From Actinomycetota bacterium (GTDB lineage Bacteria; Actinomycetota; Actinomycetes; Nanopelagicales; Nanopelagicaceae): DNA of 64,000 bases. Both the position numbers and the translations under genes were made by a program. The stretch lies in contig WLIT01000004.1 of assembly GCA_009726125.1 (NCBI GenBank), forward strand, positions 1-64,000. Direction: 5' to 3'. The first letter of the stretch is position 1, and each line of letters starts with the position of its first letter. Under the pieces are notes generated by a model. It was given only the letters and a program-made list of their open reading frames with translations, searched no databases and was not told where the DNA came from. Shown piece by piece: positions 54,121 to 64,000 of this stretch.

Positions 54121-55767
54121 ATGGCAACTACAAAAGCTAGCGCAAAAGAATCTGGCGAACTTTCAGCAATGCTCCTTCCTGAGCTTAAGAAAGTTGCGGG
54201 CCAACTAGGCATCGAAGATGCCACATCAATGAAGAAACCTGACTTGGTTCAGGCAATTGGTGATCTGCAAGCAGCAAATCGTGATGCTGCAAAGGCAGAA
54301 CGCGAGGCACGTCGCGCAGAACGCGATGCCCGTCGTAAAGGCGGAAATAAGAATTCAAATAATAATTCAAATAACAACAGCAGTAGCAATAATCAGAACG
54401 AAGCAGATGATGGCGAGAACCAAGGTTCTAACCCAAATGATGCATCTGATGCTGATGTAAATAAGAAGGAATGGACCGGCGCCGGGAATAACAATCGCAA
54501 TGATCGCAATGATCGCCACAACAATCGCCGTGACCGCGGAGATCGGGGCGACCGCAATAACCGATTCCGTGATCGTGGAAATCGTGAAGAGCGCGAAATC
54601 GTTATCTCTGAAGATGACATTCTGCTTCCAGTCGGTGGCCTCTTAGATATTCTCGAAAATTATGCATTCATTCGTACAGGTGGCTATTTAGCGAGCCCAA
54701 ATGATGTTTATGTTTCATTGCAGCAAGTTCGTCGTTACGGACTTCGTAAGGGCGATGTCATTACAGGTTCCGTTCGCCAACCTCATGAGGGCGAGCGCAA
54801 AGAGAAGTTCAACGCACTTGTGCGAGTAGAAACTGTTAACGGCGCAGATCCCGAGAGTTCAAAAGAGCGCGTTGAATTTTCAAAGTTAGTTCCGCTATAT
54901 CCGCAGGAACGTCTGCGTTTAGAAACAGAACCAAACATTTTAACTACCCGAGTTATTGATCTAATTTCTCCCATTGGTAAGGGCCAACGCGGACTTATTG
55001 TTTCGCCGCCAAAGGCTGGAAAGACCATGGTTCTTCAAGCTATTGCGAATGCAATCACAACTAATAATCCAGAGTGTCACTTAATGGTTGTTCTAGTTGA
55101 TGAGCGCCCAGAAGAAGTTACTGATATGCAGCGTTCAATTAAGGGTGAAGTTATTGCTTCAACTTTCGATCGCCCTGCGGATGATCACACTTCTGTTGCT
55201 GAACTTGCAATCGAGCGTGCAAAGCGTTTAGTTGAACTTGGTCATGATGTAGTTGTACTTCTCGATTCAATCACTCGACTTGGCCGCGCCTACAACATCG
55301 CTGCTCCAGCATCAGGACGTATCCTGTCCGGTGGTGTGGATTCCGCAGCGCTTTATCCACCTAAGAAATTCTTCGGAGCAGCACGTAACGTTGAAAACGG
55401 TGGTTCACTAACTATTCTTGCAACGGCCTTGATTGATACTGGATCGAAGATGGATGAAGTTATCTTTGAAGAGTTCAAGGGAACTGGAAATATGGAACTT
55501 ATCTTGAACCGTAAATTCGCAGATAAGCGCATCTTCCCAGCTGTTGATGTTGTCGCATCTGGAACTCGTAAGGAAGAAATCCTTATGGGAACTGAGGAGT
55601 TAAATATTGTTTGGCGCCTGCGTCGTGTGCTGCACGCACTCGAACCACAACAAGCGCTTGAACTACTTCTTGAAAAGATGAAGGGCACTAAATCGAATGT
55701 GGAGTTCTTGATGCAGATCCAGAAGACCACAACCTCTGAAGGTGGCACCTCAACCAACGGCAACTAA
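54121..55767 (+). CDS. rho: transcription termination factor Rho with Asn/Arg/Asp-rich insert
   Basis: [44 protein letters not shown]. Confidence 0.97.
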   Translation: MATTKASAKESGELSAMLLPELKKVAGQLGIEDATSMKKPDLVQAIGDLQAANRDAAKAEREARRAERDARRKGGNKNSNNNSNNNSSSNNQNEADDGENQGSNPNDASDADVNKKEWTGAGNNNRNDRNDRHNNRRDRGDRGDRNNRFRDRGNREEREIVISEDDILLPVGGLLDILENYAFIRTGGYLASPNDVYVSLQQVRRYGLRKGDVITGSVRQPHEGERKEKFNALVRVETVNGADPESSKERVEFSKLVPLYPQERLRLETEPNILTTRVIDLISPIGKGQRGLIVSPPKAGKTMVLQAIANAITTNNPECHLMVVLVDERPEEVTDMQRSIKGEVIASTFDRPADDHTSVAELAIERAKRLVELGHDVVVLLDSITRLGRAYNIAAPASGRILSGGVDSAALYPPKKFFGAARNVENGGSLTILATALIDTGSKMDEVIFEEFKGTGNMELILNRKFADKRIFPAVDVVASGTRKEEILMGTEELNIVWRLRRVLHALEPQQALELLLEKMKGTKSNVEFLMQIQKTTTSEGGTSTNGN

Positions 55768-55874
55768 GGCCGAATTTCAGGCAATTTCAGAAAAGTGGCC
55801 CCATCGGGATATCCTTCAACCTCGTACTGGTTCACGGTTAATCGCCGATCCAGTCAAAACCTAGGAGATAAGAA

Positions 55875-56090
55875 ATGAAGAACGAGATTCACCCAAATTA
55901 TTTAGAGACCACAGTTACTTGCGGTTGCGGTGAAGTTTTCACAACCCGCAGCACAAAAGAATCAGGTTCAATCTACGTCGAAGTTTGTTCAGTTTGCCAC
56001 CCGTTCTACACCGGCAAGCAACGTATTCTCGATACTGGTGGCCGCGTAGCTAAGTTCGAAAAGCGCTTCGGAGCATCAACAACTAACTAG
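55875..56090 (+). CDS. rpmE: 50S ribosomal protein L31 (zinc-binding type)
   Basis: [27 protein letters not shown]...[17 protein letters not shown]. Confidence 0.97.
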   Translation: MKNEIHPNYLETTVTCGCGEVFTTRSTKESGSIYVEVCSVCHPFYTGKQRILDTGGRVAKFEKRFGASTTN

Positions 56091-56098
56091 CTTTCTTA

Positions 56099-56146
56099 AG
56101 AGACCGCAACGTTTTCACTTCGTGTGAGAGCGGGCGGTCTTTTTTA
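56099..56146 (+). terminator. Rho-independent terminator after rpmE
   Basis: AGACCGC...GCGGTCTTTTTT with inner TCAC/GTGA stem. Confidence 0.85.
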
Positions 56147-56197
56147 TTTTATTAGTTATTTGAGTTCATTACTAAAAGGAATTTGGAGGAAGTAAAA

Positions 56198-57295
56198 ATG
56201 GCAGCAGCTACACCGACTGATCGTTTCGCATCCGTCCATGCACTTTTAGCCGAATACGATGTTCTAGAAAGAGAAATGGCAGATCCTTCGATCCACTCGG
56301 ATCAAGGTAAAGCTCGCCAACTTGGAAAACGTTACGCACATCTTGGTCCAGTAATTGCGGGATACCGCGCTTGGAAATCTGCAACTGAAGATTTAGCTGC
56401 AGGCAGAGAGATGGCGGCAGATGATGCAGATTTCGCCTCAGAAATTCCTGCGCTAGAAGCAAGATTACAAGAGACCGAAACTTCGTTAGAAGAGTTATTG
56501 TTACCGCGCGACCCTAATGATGATCGTGATGTTATTTTAGAAATCAAGGCTGGTGCTGGTGGCGATGAATCCGCGCTATTTGCTGGAGATTTACTACGTA
56601 TGTATCAGAGATTTGCCGAGCGCCAAGGCTGGAAGACTGAAATTATTGATTACGCTGATTCTGAAATGGGCGGCTATAAAGAGATTTCAATGGCAGTTAA
56701 ATCTAAAGGCGTCGCCGAACCAGGTAAGTCGCCATATGCAAAGCTAAAGTTTGAAGGCGGTGTGCATCGTGTGCAACGCGTTCCAGAAACTGAATCCCAA
56801 GGTCGAATTCATACATCTGCTGCCGGCGTTCTAATCCTTGCTGAAGCAGATGAAGTTGATATTGAAATCCGCCAACAAGATTTGCGTATCGATGTATTTC
56901 GCTCATCAGGTCCAGGCGGCCAATCAGTTAATACAACGGACTCTGCTGTTCGAATAACCCACATTCCTACTGGCGTTGTTGTCTCATGCCAGAACGAGAA
57001 ATCACAGTTACAGAATAAAGATTCTGCAATGCGAATCTTGCGCGCAAGACTTCTGGCACATGCACAAGAGCAGGCTGATGCAGAGGCAATGGCGGCACGT
57101 AAATCCCAGGTCCGTACAGTTGATAGATCAGAACGAATTCGTACCTATAACTTCCCAGAGAATCGACTTAGTGATCACCGAGTTAACTTCAAATCTAATA
57201 ATTTAGATGCGGTGTTAAATGGTGATCTTGATCCAGTTATTGAAGCGTTGTTAGAAGCAGATAAGACGGCGAAATTGGCATCAGGTGATCGTTAA
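56198..57295 (+). CDS. prfA: peptide chain release factor 1
   Basis: [29 protein letters not shown] motif; ATG 56198 preceded by GGAGG. Confidence 0.96.
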   Translation: MAAATPTDRFASVHALLAEYDVLEREMADPSIHSDQGKARQLGKRYAHLGPVIAGYRAWKSATEDLAAGREMAADDADFASEIPALEARLQETETSLEELLLPRDPNDDRDVILEIKAGAGGDESALFAGDLLRMYQRFAERQGWKTEIIDYADSEMGGYKEISMAVKSKGVAEPGKSPYAKLKFEGGVHRVQRVPETESQGRIHTSAAGVLILAEADEVDIEIRQQDLRIDVFRSSGPGGQSVNTTDSAVRITHIPTGVVVSCQNEKSQLQNKDSAMRILRARLLAHAQEQADAEAMAARKSQVRTVDRSERIRTYNFPENRLSDHRVNFKSNNLDAVLNGDLDPVIEALLEADKTAKLASGDR

Positions 57296-58133
57296 AGATT
57301 TATTGAAGTTGGGTAAAGACCAACTTGCCACAAAGAATATCGAACCCGTCGAGGCCGAACTTCTATTGGCTCACTCACTTGGTGTTAACCGTATGGAACT
57401 TCATGGGCGGGTAATTGAATTAACCGATGAACAAGAAGTCGAAACTAAAGAGATTTATAACCAAGCGATCGCTGAACGGTTAACTGGGAAACCAACGCAA
57501 TATATTATTGGTAGCGCACCATTTAGATATTTGGAATATGAAGTTGGCCCAGGTGTATTGATTCCGAGACCTGAAACTGAAAGTTTGGTAGATGAAGTTC
57601 TACATCAATTAAATACCTTTGCCGACCCAGTAAGTCTGGTTGATCTTGGTTCTGGTTCTGGCGCGATTGCTATCTCTATAGCTTCAGAAACTGCGGGGAA
57701 AAAAACTGTTCACGTAATCGCGGTAGAAAAATCGGAAGAAGCGATTACCTGGCTGGAACGAAATATTGCAAAGCACGATGTCAACGTTCGTGTTGTAAAG
57801 AGCGATGTAGTAACGGCACTTGAAGGAATTAAGTGCGATGTTGTTGTTGCAAATCCTCCTTACCTTCCCGATGGCGCACAGATTCCGCAGGAGTTAAATT
57901 TTGAACCGGTCGAAGCGTTATTCGGTGGCCCAGCCAATGGAATGGTCGCCCCAAAGATTTTTATTGAAGCCGCAGCAAGATTATTGAAGCCAGGCGGATT
58001 ATTTGCTATTGAACATAACGAGCTTCAGGGGCCACTAATAGCCAAGGAACTTGCGGAGAATTTTGAGACAATCGCCCTACATAAAGATTTAACCGATCGT
58101 CCACGGTTTACAACAGCGCGCCGGAAAATCTAG
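57285..58133 (+). CDS. prmC: release factor glutamine methyltransferase (GTG start)
   Basis: [27 protein letters not shown]; 11-bp overlap with prfA. Confidence 0.95.
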   Translation: MIVKDLLKLGKDQLATKNIEPVEAELLLAHSLGVNRMELHGRVIELTDEQEVETKEIYNQAIAERLTGKPTQYIIGSAPFRYLEYEVGPGVLIPRPETESLVDEVLHQLNTFADPVSLVDLGSGSGAIAISIASETAGKKTVHVIAVEKSEEAITWLERNIAKHDVNVRVVKSDVVTALEGIKCDVVVANPPYLPDGAQIPQELNFEPVEALFGGPANGMVAPKIFIEAAARLLKPGGLFAIEHNELQGPLIAKELAENFETIALHKDLTDRPRFTTARRKI

Positions 58134-58153
58134 AGAGGCATTACTCTTTACCA

Positions 58154-59659
58154 ATGACTTCTTCCACATTTCAAGCCGTTAACCCGACTACCGGATTGGG
58201 CTTTGGTGATCAGATCACTGAGATGTCCGTATCAGATGTCTCAGGTTTAATTTCAAAAGCTGTTGCGACAAAGAGCGCATTTGCAGCCACAACTCCTATC
58301 GAGCGAGCCGCAGCACTTCGTGCAATTGGTGCAGAAATCGAATTGCGACGTGAAAAATTAATTGAAGTTGGAATGAGTGAGACCGCTCTTCCAAATGGTC
58401 GCTTAACTGGCGAACTTTCACGAACAGTTTTTCAATTAGAGCAATTTGCAAAGTTGGTTGAATCCGGTTCGCACTATCAAGCGATAATTGATCGCCCAAA
58501 TGCAGAGTGGGTTCCAGCGCCCCGTCCCGATATTCGCAAGGCAAACCAAGCACTCGGTGTTGTTGGAATTTTTGCAGCAAGTAATTTTCCATTTGCATTC
58601 TCAGTTATTGGTGGCGACAGCGCTTCAGCACTTGCCGCAGGTTGTCCAGTAGTAGTTAAAGCGCATCCATCACATCCAAATACATGTCGAATTATGGGTG
58701 AGGCAGTTGTTGCCGGGCTAAAAAAAGTTGGAATATCAGGCGATACCTTCGCACTCGTTGAAGGAATCAATCCCGAAATTACACATTGGATTGCAAGCCA
58801 TCCCGATGTCACTGCAATTGGATTTACTGGTTCTGGAAAAGTTGGAAAAATTCTGATGGACATCAGCGCAAAGCGCGAAGTTCCGATTCCGGTATATGCC
58901 GAAATGGGTTCGCTAAATCCAGTTTTCTTCTCACCTAAATCACTCGCTGAAAAAGCAGTGGACCTGGCTAAAGCCGCAATTGATTCTGCAACTCTTGGAT
59001 CTGGTCAGTTCTGCACCAAGCCCGGAATCCTTATTGTTCCAACTGGTGCCGAAGGTGATGTCTTTATTGCTGAGATTGAAAGCTATCTAGCAACAATTGC
59101 AGTAGCGCCACTACTTAATAAGGGAATTGCTGATCGCTTTAGCGCCGCAATCTCTGGCCTTGCAAAGAGTTCATCGCTAAAAACCTTTGCTGGCAAGGCA
59201 ACCGATGGTGGCTTTGGTGTAACGCCTACAGTCTTCGTCGTCGATTGGGCTGATGCTTTCAAGAATAGTGAGCTACTTGAAGAGCACTTCGGGCCAACTA
59301 CAGTAATTATTCGTGCAGATTTTGCTAAGTTTCAAGATGTGGCCGGAAAACTTGAAGGACAGTTAACTGCAAGCTTGCATGTAACGGCGGGCGAAGATGT
59401 TGCAAAATTAGTTGAAGCACTCAGCCAACTAGCGGGCCGCGTAATTATGAATGGTTTCCCAACCGCAGTTGCTGTTACCGCAGCAATGCAACATGGTGGC
59501 CAATTCCCATCATCATCAAGTCACACAACTTCAGTCGGTCTAGATTCGGTTTATCGCTTCTTACGTCCAGTTGCTTTCCAGAACTTTATCGATGCTCTTC
59601 TTCCACCAGCTCTTCAGGAAGCAAATCCACTAGGAATAAGCCGGATCACAAATGGCTGA
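58154..59659 (+). CDS. aldehyde dehydrogenase (NADP+), 2-ketoglutarate-semialdehyde dehydrogenase-like
   Basis: GVVGIFAASNFPFAFSVIGGDSASALAAGCPVVVKAHPSHPNTC; GSGQFCTKPGI. Confidence 0.88.
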   Translation: MTSSTFQAVNPTTGLGFGDQITEMSVSDVSGLISKAVATKSAFAATTPIERAAALRAIGAEIELRREKLIEVGMSETALPNGRLTGELSRTVFQLEQFAKLVESGSHYQAIIDRPNAEWVPAPRPDIRKANQALGVVGIFAASNFPFAFSVIGGDSASALAAGCPVVVKAHPSHPNTCRIMGEAVVAGLKKVGISGDTFALVEGINPEITHWIASHPDVTAIGFTGSGKVGKILMDISAKREVPIPVYAEMGSLNPVFFSPKSLAEKAVDLAKAAIDSATLGSGQFCTKPGILIVPTGAEGDVFIAEIESYLATIAVAPLLNKGIADRFSAAISGLAKSSSLKTFAGKATDGGFGVTPTVFVVDWADAFKNSELLEEHFGPTTVIIRADFAKFQDVAGKLEGQLTASLHVTAGEDVAKLVEALSQLAGRVIMNGFPTAVAVTAAMQHGGQFPSSSSHTTSVGLDSVYRFLRPVAFQNFIDALLPPALQEANPLGISRITNG

Positions 59660-60251
59660 TTTAACTAAGGCGCTTGCCGCCGCTACGACTGCAATCAATA
59701 CTGAGATTGCCGCGCTAAATACCTTCGCCCAATCACTTGAATCAAATTTAAAACCCGCACTTGAAATCATTATTGAGTGCAAAGGGCGCGTAGTTGTTAC
59801 CGGTCTTGGAAAATCAGGGTTAGTTGGCGCAAAAATTGCGGCAACCCTTGCAAGTACCGGAACTCCATCATTTTTCTTACATTCAGCCGATGCGCTCCAC
59901 GGTGATTCAGGTGCACTTATGCCAGGTGATGTTCTAATCGCAATTTCAAACTCTGGTGAAACTGCCGAAGTAAATGCAATTGCAAATATGGCTAAGGGTT
60001 GGGGCAATCCAACAATTGCCATCACGAAAGATTCAAACTCGAGCCTTGCTAAGAACTGTGACGCAACAATCAATATCGCTTTTGAAAAGGAAGCCGATCC
60101 ACTGAATTTGGCTCCAACAACTTCAACAACGCTAACAATTGCCGCCGGTGATGCAATCGCATCGGCGCTTATGGCGCATCGCGGATTTACCGCTTCAGAT
60201 TTTGGGAAACGCCATCCAGGAGGAACGTTAGGCAAGGCAACAAATAAGTGA
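59652..60251 (+). CDS. SIS-domain sugar-phosphate isomerase (KpsF/GutQ-like, no CBS domains)
   Basis: GRVVVTGLGKSGLVGAKIAATLASTGTPSFFLHSADALHGDSGALMPGDVLIAISNSGETAE; ends FGKRHPGGTLGKA. Confidence 0.88.
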   Translation: MADLTKALAAATTAINTEIAALNTFAQSLESNLKPALEIIIECKGRVVVTGLGKSGLVGAKIAATLASTGTPSFFLHSADALHGDSGALMPGDVLIAISNSGETAEVNAIANMAKGWGNPTIAITKDSNSSLAKNCDATINIAFEKEADPLNLAPTTSTTLTIAAGDAIASALMAHRGFTASDFGKRHPGGTLGKATNK

Positions 60252-61171
60252 CGTCTCAACAACCTCGCGTTACAATTTTTGGAAGTTTTATGATGGACCT
60301 TGTGGCTTACACGCCAAGACGACCAAAGAGTGGTGAAACTCTTCGCGGCGACAGCTTTGCAATCGCACTTGGTGGCAAGGGATTTAATCAAGCAATTGCA
60401 GCAGGTCGTGCAGGTGCACAAAGTGCGATGCTCGGCAATCTAGGGAGCGATGGCTTCGGCGATGATTTTATGAAAGCCTTCGGTGACGAGGGTGTTAATT
60501 CGGGTGACATTGAACGAAGCGCTGAACTCGGTACTGGAGTCGGTCACATCTCGGTGCAAACTTCAGATGGCGACAACTCAATTATCATAATTCCGCAGTC
60601 AAATGATTTAGGCGATGCTAATTACATTTCACGGCATGCAAAAACTATTATCGAATCCGATATTTTGCTTCTTCAATTAGAACTTCCAACTGATGGCAAT
60701 TTGGCTGCGGCTAAATTAGCAAAAGAAAGCGGCGTCACAGTTGTATTAACTCCCGCACCAGTTGCTCCACTAATTGGCTGGGAAGGTTTAGTTGATCTTG
60801 TCGTTCCAAACGAGGGCGAAGCAGCAGCACTTACTGGTATCGAAAGCGATGTTGCAAAACAAGCGGCGGCACTTTCCAAGGCACTTGGTTGCAAATACGT
60901 TGTGATAACTCTTGGGCCCAAAGGCGCATTTGTAACTGATGGCGAAAGATCCGAAACAATTTCTGCCCCACAAGTAACTGCTATTGACACCATCGGAGCA
61001 GGAGACACCATGTGTGCAAATCTTGCGACCCGTCTTGCTGCGGGCGATGACATCTTTACCGCAACTCGGTTTGGCGTTTATGCTGCAACCTTGAAAGTAA
61101 CTCAAAAAGGTTCGGCGATGGCATCTCCGACACCAAGCGAAGTTCTAAAATTTATCTCAGAGAACAACTAA
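60248..61171 (+). CDS. ribokinase-like PfkB family kinase
   Basis: FGSFMMDLV...ETLRGDSFAIALGGKGFNQAIAAGRAGAQSAMLG; DTIGAGDTMCANLA. Confidence 0.92.
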   Translation: MTSQQPRVTIFGSFMMDLVAYTPRRPKSGETLRGDSFAIALGGKGFNQAIAAGRAGAQSAMLGNLGSDGFGDDFMKAFGDEGVNSGDIERSAELGTGVGHISVQTSDGDNSIIIIPQSNDLGDANYISRHAKTIIESDILLLQLELPTDGNLAAAKLAKESGVTVVLTPAPVAPLIGWEGLVDLVVPNEGEAAALTGIESDVAKQAAALSKALGCKYVVITLGPKGAFVTDGERSETISAPQVTAIDTIGAGDTMCANLATRLAAGDDIFTATRFGVYAATLKVTQKGSAMASPTPSEVLKFISENN

Positions 61172-61183
61172 CTAAGGAGCAAA

Positions 61184-61579
61184 ATGAAATACACCGGAAT
61201 TATTAACCGCGATATCTCTGCAATGGTTGCACGTACCGGCCACTTTGATCGCATAGTTATTTCAGATGCTGGTTTCCCGGTTCCTGCTGGAGTTCCTTGT
61301 ATCGATCTTTCGATGGGAGCTAATCTGCCGAAGGTTGTAGATGTATTGAAGATGCTTACTTTGGAACTTCCAATTGAACAATTCTGGTTTGCAAGTGAGA
61401 TCCAACCAAGCGCCGATGGCCGCGCTAAAGAACTTTCAGCAATTATGACAAAGGCTGAATGTATTCCGCTGCCACATGCCGAGTTTAAGAAGCTTGCTTA
61501 TGGCGCGGTCGGAGTTATTCGCACCGGCGATTACCTGGCATGGGGCAACGTAATGGTTGCATCAGGCGTGGCTTACTAA
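61184..61579 (+). CDS. RbsD/FucU family mutarotase (D-ribose pyranase-like)
   Basis: ARTGHFDRIVISDAGFPVPAGVPCIDLSM; GVIRTGDYLAWGNVMVASGVAY. Confidence 0.9.
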   Translation: MKYTGIINRDISAMVARTGHFDRIVISDAGFPVPAGVPCIDLSMGANLPKVVDVLKMLTLELPIEQFWFASEIQPSADGRAKELSAIMTKAECIPLPHAEFKKLAYGAVGVIRTGDYLAWGNVMVASGVAY

Positions 61580-61584
61580 AATTA

Positions 61585-62439
61585 TCAAGCCTTATAATTT
61601 TTGAAGTGGTTCGTTATTGAACCAATTCCATCAATTCCAGTCTTAACAACTTCGCCACCCTTTAGGTACTTTTCTGGCTTGAATCCCATACCAACGCCTT
61701 GTGGTGTTCCAGAGTTAATAATGTCGCCAGCATGAAGTTCCATAACTTGTGACAAGTACCAGACGCAATAATTAATATCAAAGATCATGTCACTTGTATT
61801 TGAATCTTGACGGGTCTCGCCATCAACTGTGCACCAAAGACGAAGATTCTGTGGGTTCTTTAATTCATCGGTTGTAACGATCCAAGGACCAACTGGATTA
61901 AATGTTGGGAATGACTTTCCCTTTACCCATTGACCTGAACGTTCAACTTGCCAGTAGCGCTCGGAAACATCTTGCGAAATTGTGTAGCCAAGAATGTAAT
62001 CAGCTGCTTCTTCTGGTGACTTCAGATAGAGCGCACGCTTCTTAATAACGACACAGATTTCAACTTCGTAATCTGTCTTAACTGAATTTGGCGGGATGAT
62101 TACATCATCGTTACCACCAATAACAGTGTCTGGTGCCTTCATGAAAATAATTGGTTCAACTGGTGGGGTAGCGCCAGTTTCAATCGCATGTTGCCTGTAG
62201 TTCAATCCAATACAGATTGCCTTTGTAGGACGTGCAACTGGGGAACCGAGACGATAATCAGAAATTTTTACTTTAGGGCGAGATGAGAGATCGAGCTTTG
62301 TCACCTTTTCTAGCGCACCATTTTCAAGTTCGACGCGATTCCAATCGGCAATCACATCATCAACAAATACCGCTTCATTATCATTTATAACTACAGCAGG
62401 TTTCTCTTTATTGAATTCTCCAAGGCGTGCAATGCGCAT
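61585..62439 (-). CDS. fumarylacetoacetate hydrolase (FAH) family protein
   Basis: AICIGLNYRQHAIETGATPPVEPIIFMKAPDTVIGGNDDVIIPP; DYEVEICVVI; NSGTPQGVGMGFKP. Confidence 0.93.
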   Translation of the reverse strand: MRIARLGEFNKEKPAVVINDNEAVFVDDVIADWNRVELENGALEKVTKLDLSSRPKVKISDYRLGSPVARPTKAICIGLNYRQHAIETGATPPVEPIIFMKAPDTVIGGNDDVIIPPNSVKTDYEVEICVVIKKRALYLKSPEEAADYILGYTISQDVSERYWQVERSGQWVKGKSFPTFNPVGPWIVTTDELKNPQNLRLWCTVDGETRQDSNTSDMIFDINYCVWYLSQVMELHAGDIINSGTPQGVGMGFKPEKYLKGGEVVKTGIDGIGSITNHFKNYKA

Positions 62440-62454
62440 TTCGTCCCCTTTTTA

Positions 62455-62479
62455 TTGAGATGTGTTGAGATGTTTTGAG
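62455..62479. repeat. 10-bp direct repeats in the intergenic region between FAH and dehydratase genes
   Basis: TTGAGATGTG|TTGAGATGTT|TTGAG. Confidence 0.7.
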
Positions 62480-62595
62480 TAATTGAAATTTAGTCCCTTA
62501 ATTAAATATAACAAAATGGCCAAAATATGAGATGAAACGACTTGTAGGAGTTGTTGTGGTGGACTCAGAAGATGTCCGAGGAGTAGATTGCCCAC

Positions 62596-64000
62596 ATGAG
62601 CGAAGAGGTATTCAAGAGACGTAGCGAGAATTGGTTCAAGGCCGAAGGCAAGCATGGATATATCTATCGTGAGCGCTTCCGCAATATGGGATTCGGCTCT
62701 GAGGTATTTTCCGACAAGCCAGTAATTGGAATCGCAACAACTTGGTCTGAACTAAATCCTTGCAATGCTCACCTCGATCGCGTAGCCGAAGCGGTAAAGC
62801 GTGGAGTCTGGGAGGCCGGTGGTTTTCCACTTGAGTTTCCAACAATGTCACTTGGGGAACCAGTTCAACGTCCAACAACAATGTTGTGGCGCAACCTGCT
62901 TGCAATGGAGACTGAAGAGTTAATTCGTTCTAATCCACTTGATGGTGTGGTTCTACTTGCTGGTTGCGATAAGACGCCACCAGGAATGTTGATGGGCGCC
63001 GCATCAGTTGATCTTCCAACTTTAATGATCACCGGTGGGCCAATGTTAAATGGTCGCTACAAAGGTGAAACTTTAGGTTCAGGAACCGCGGTTTGGAAAT
63101 ATTCTGAACAAATTCGCGCAGGTAAATTAAGTATCGAAGAATTCTTCGCAATGGAATCATGTTCTGCACGTTCTAATGGTTCTTGTATGACCATGGGAAC
63201 TGCATCGACAATGGCATGCGTTACTGAAGCACTTGGAGTCCAACTTCCAGGCAGCGCTGCGATTCCTGCAGTAGATGCTCGTCGCTTCTCTACATCACAA
63301 GAAGCTGGCCGTCGAATTGTTCAAATGGTTTATGACGATCAAGTACTTTCCAAAATTTTAACTCGCGAAGCCTTTGAGAATGCAATCAAAGTTAATGCGG
63401 CAATCGGTGGCTCAACTAATGCCGTTGTTCACTTACTTGCGATTGCTGGACGTATCGGCGTAAAGCTTGAGTTAGATGACTTTGATTCACTTGCTCGTGA
63501 AGTTCCAGTACTTGTGAACCTAATGCCATCAGGTAAATATTTGATGGAAGAGTTCTTTGATGCCGGCGGACTTCCTGTAGTAATGAAGGAAATCGAAAGT
63601 ATGTTGCACACTGATCAGATCACAGTGTCTGGCAAGACTGTAGGCGAAAATATTGCAACGGCAGAATCTTGGAATGCAGATGTCATCACGCCCCTATCAA
63701 AACCATTCCAAAAAGCTGGTTCTGGAATCGTCGTTCTAAAGGGATCACTTGCGCCAGATGGTTGTGTACTTAAAGTTTCAGCGGCAACCCCAGAACTCAT
63801 GGTTCATACTGGCGCCGCACTTGTCTTCGAAGAGATTGAAGATTATTTAATCGCCTCTGAAGATATGAGCCTTCCTGTTACAAAAGATACAGTTTTAGTT
63901 TTGAAACATGCAGGTCCTCGTGGTTTCCCTGGTTTCCCTGAAGTTGGCAACATGCCAATCCCAAGAAAACTTCTAGAACAAGGAATCACTGACATGGTTC
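62596..64000 (+). CDS. IlvD/Edd-family sugar-acid dehydratase (pentonate dehydratase-like), truncated by window end
   Basis: Own translation from ATG 62596: MSEEVFKRRSENWFKAEGKHGYIYRERFRNMGFGSEVFSDKPVIGIATTWSELNPCNAHLDRVAEAVKRGVWEAGGFPLEFPTMSLGE...LLAGCDKTPPGMLMGA; open to the window end so missing from the ORF track. Confidence 0.93.
   Translation, partial: MSEEVFKRRSENWFKAEGKHGYIYRERFRNMGFGSEVFSDKPVIGIATTWSELNPCNAHLDRVAEAVKRGVWEAGGFPLEFPTMSLGEPVQRPTTMLWRNLLAMETEELIRSNPLDGVVLLAGCDKTPPGMLMGAASVDLPTLMITGGPMLNGRYKGETLGSGTAVWKYSEQIRAGKLSIEEFFAMESCSARSNGSCMTMGTASTMACVTEALGVQLPGSAAIPAVDARRFSTSQEAGRRIVQMVYDDQVLSKILTREAFENAIKVNAAIGGSTNAVVHLLAIAGRIGVKLELDDFDSLAREVPVLVNLMPSGKYLMEEFFDAGGLPVVMKEIESMLHTDQITVSGKTVGENIATAESWNADVITPLSKPFQKAGSGIVVLKGSLAPDGCVLKVSAATPELMVHTGAALVFEEIEDYLIASEDMSLPVTKDTVLVLKHAGPRGFPGFPEVGNMPIPRKLLEQGITDMV

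Noticed and set aside
54321-54600. Rho Asn-rich region as assembly error
   Set aside because: Frame is maintained on both sides, and inserts at this position are expected in actinobacterial Rho.

Overview
This 64-kb window is a compact, low-GC actinobacterial chromosome segment. Gene orders match classic actinobacterial blocks: whiB-GT2-DUF5719-DUF3499-manB-ahcY-mtrAB-comF-secA; clpS-DUF2017-mec-cysO-cysM-murI-rph-rdgB; and argS-lysA-hom-thrC-thrB-rho-rpmE-prfA-prmC. The small intergenic spaces, low GC and sugar/pentose genes fit a streamlined freshwater lineage (acI / Nanopelagicales-like), but this is inference from recall, not a search. The window starts inside a tmRNA (ssrA) and ends inside an IlvD/Edd-family sugar-acid dehydratase. 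Two tRNAs (Arg-CCG, Leu-TAG) are visible. I see no CRISPR array, transposase, integrase or prophage. Most of the content is housekeeping. The observations I rate highest are: (i) a predicted single-pass membrane protein with a histone-H1-like (KKTAKK)n cytoplasmic tail and an FN3-like exterior domain, two genes from a coiled-coil protein ending in the same kind of tail, separated only by an OatA-like acyltransferase; (ii) a CysO-type sulfur carrier encoded with an extra residue after the diglycine (-GGC), next to its JAMM protease; (iii) a permease fused to a YHS domain, near a short-form HPF and an unannotated TM microprotein; (iv) an Asn/Arg/Asp-rich disordered insert in Rho; (v) a pentose/sugar-acid catabolic cluster placed at the point where the rho-prfA-prmC-atp synteny breaks.
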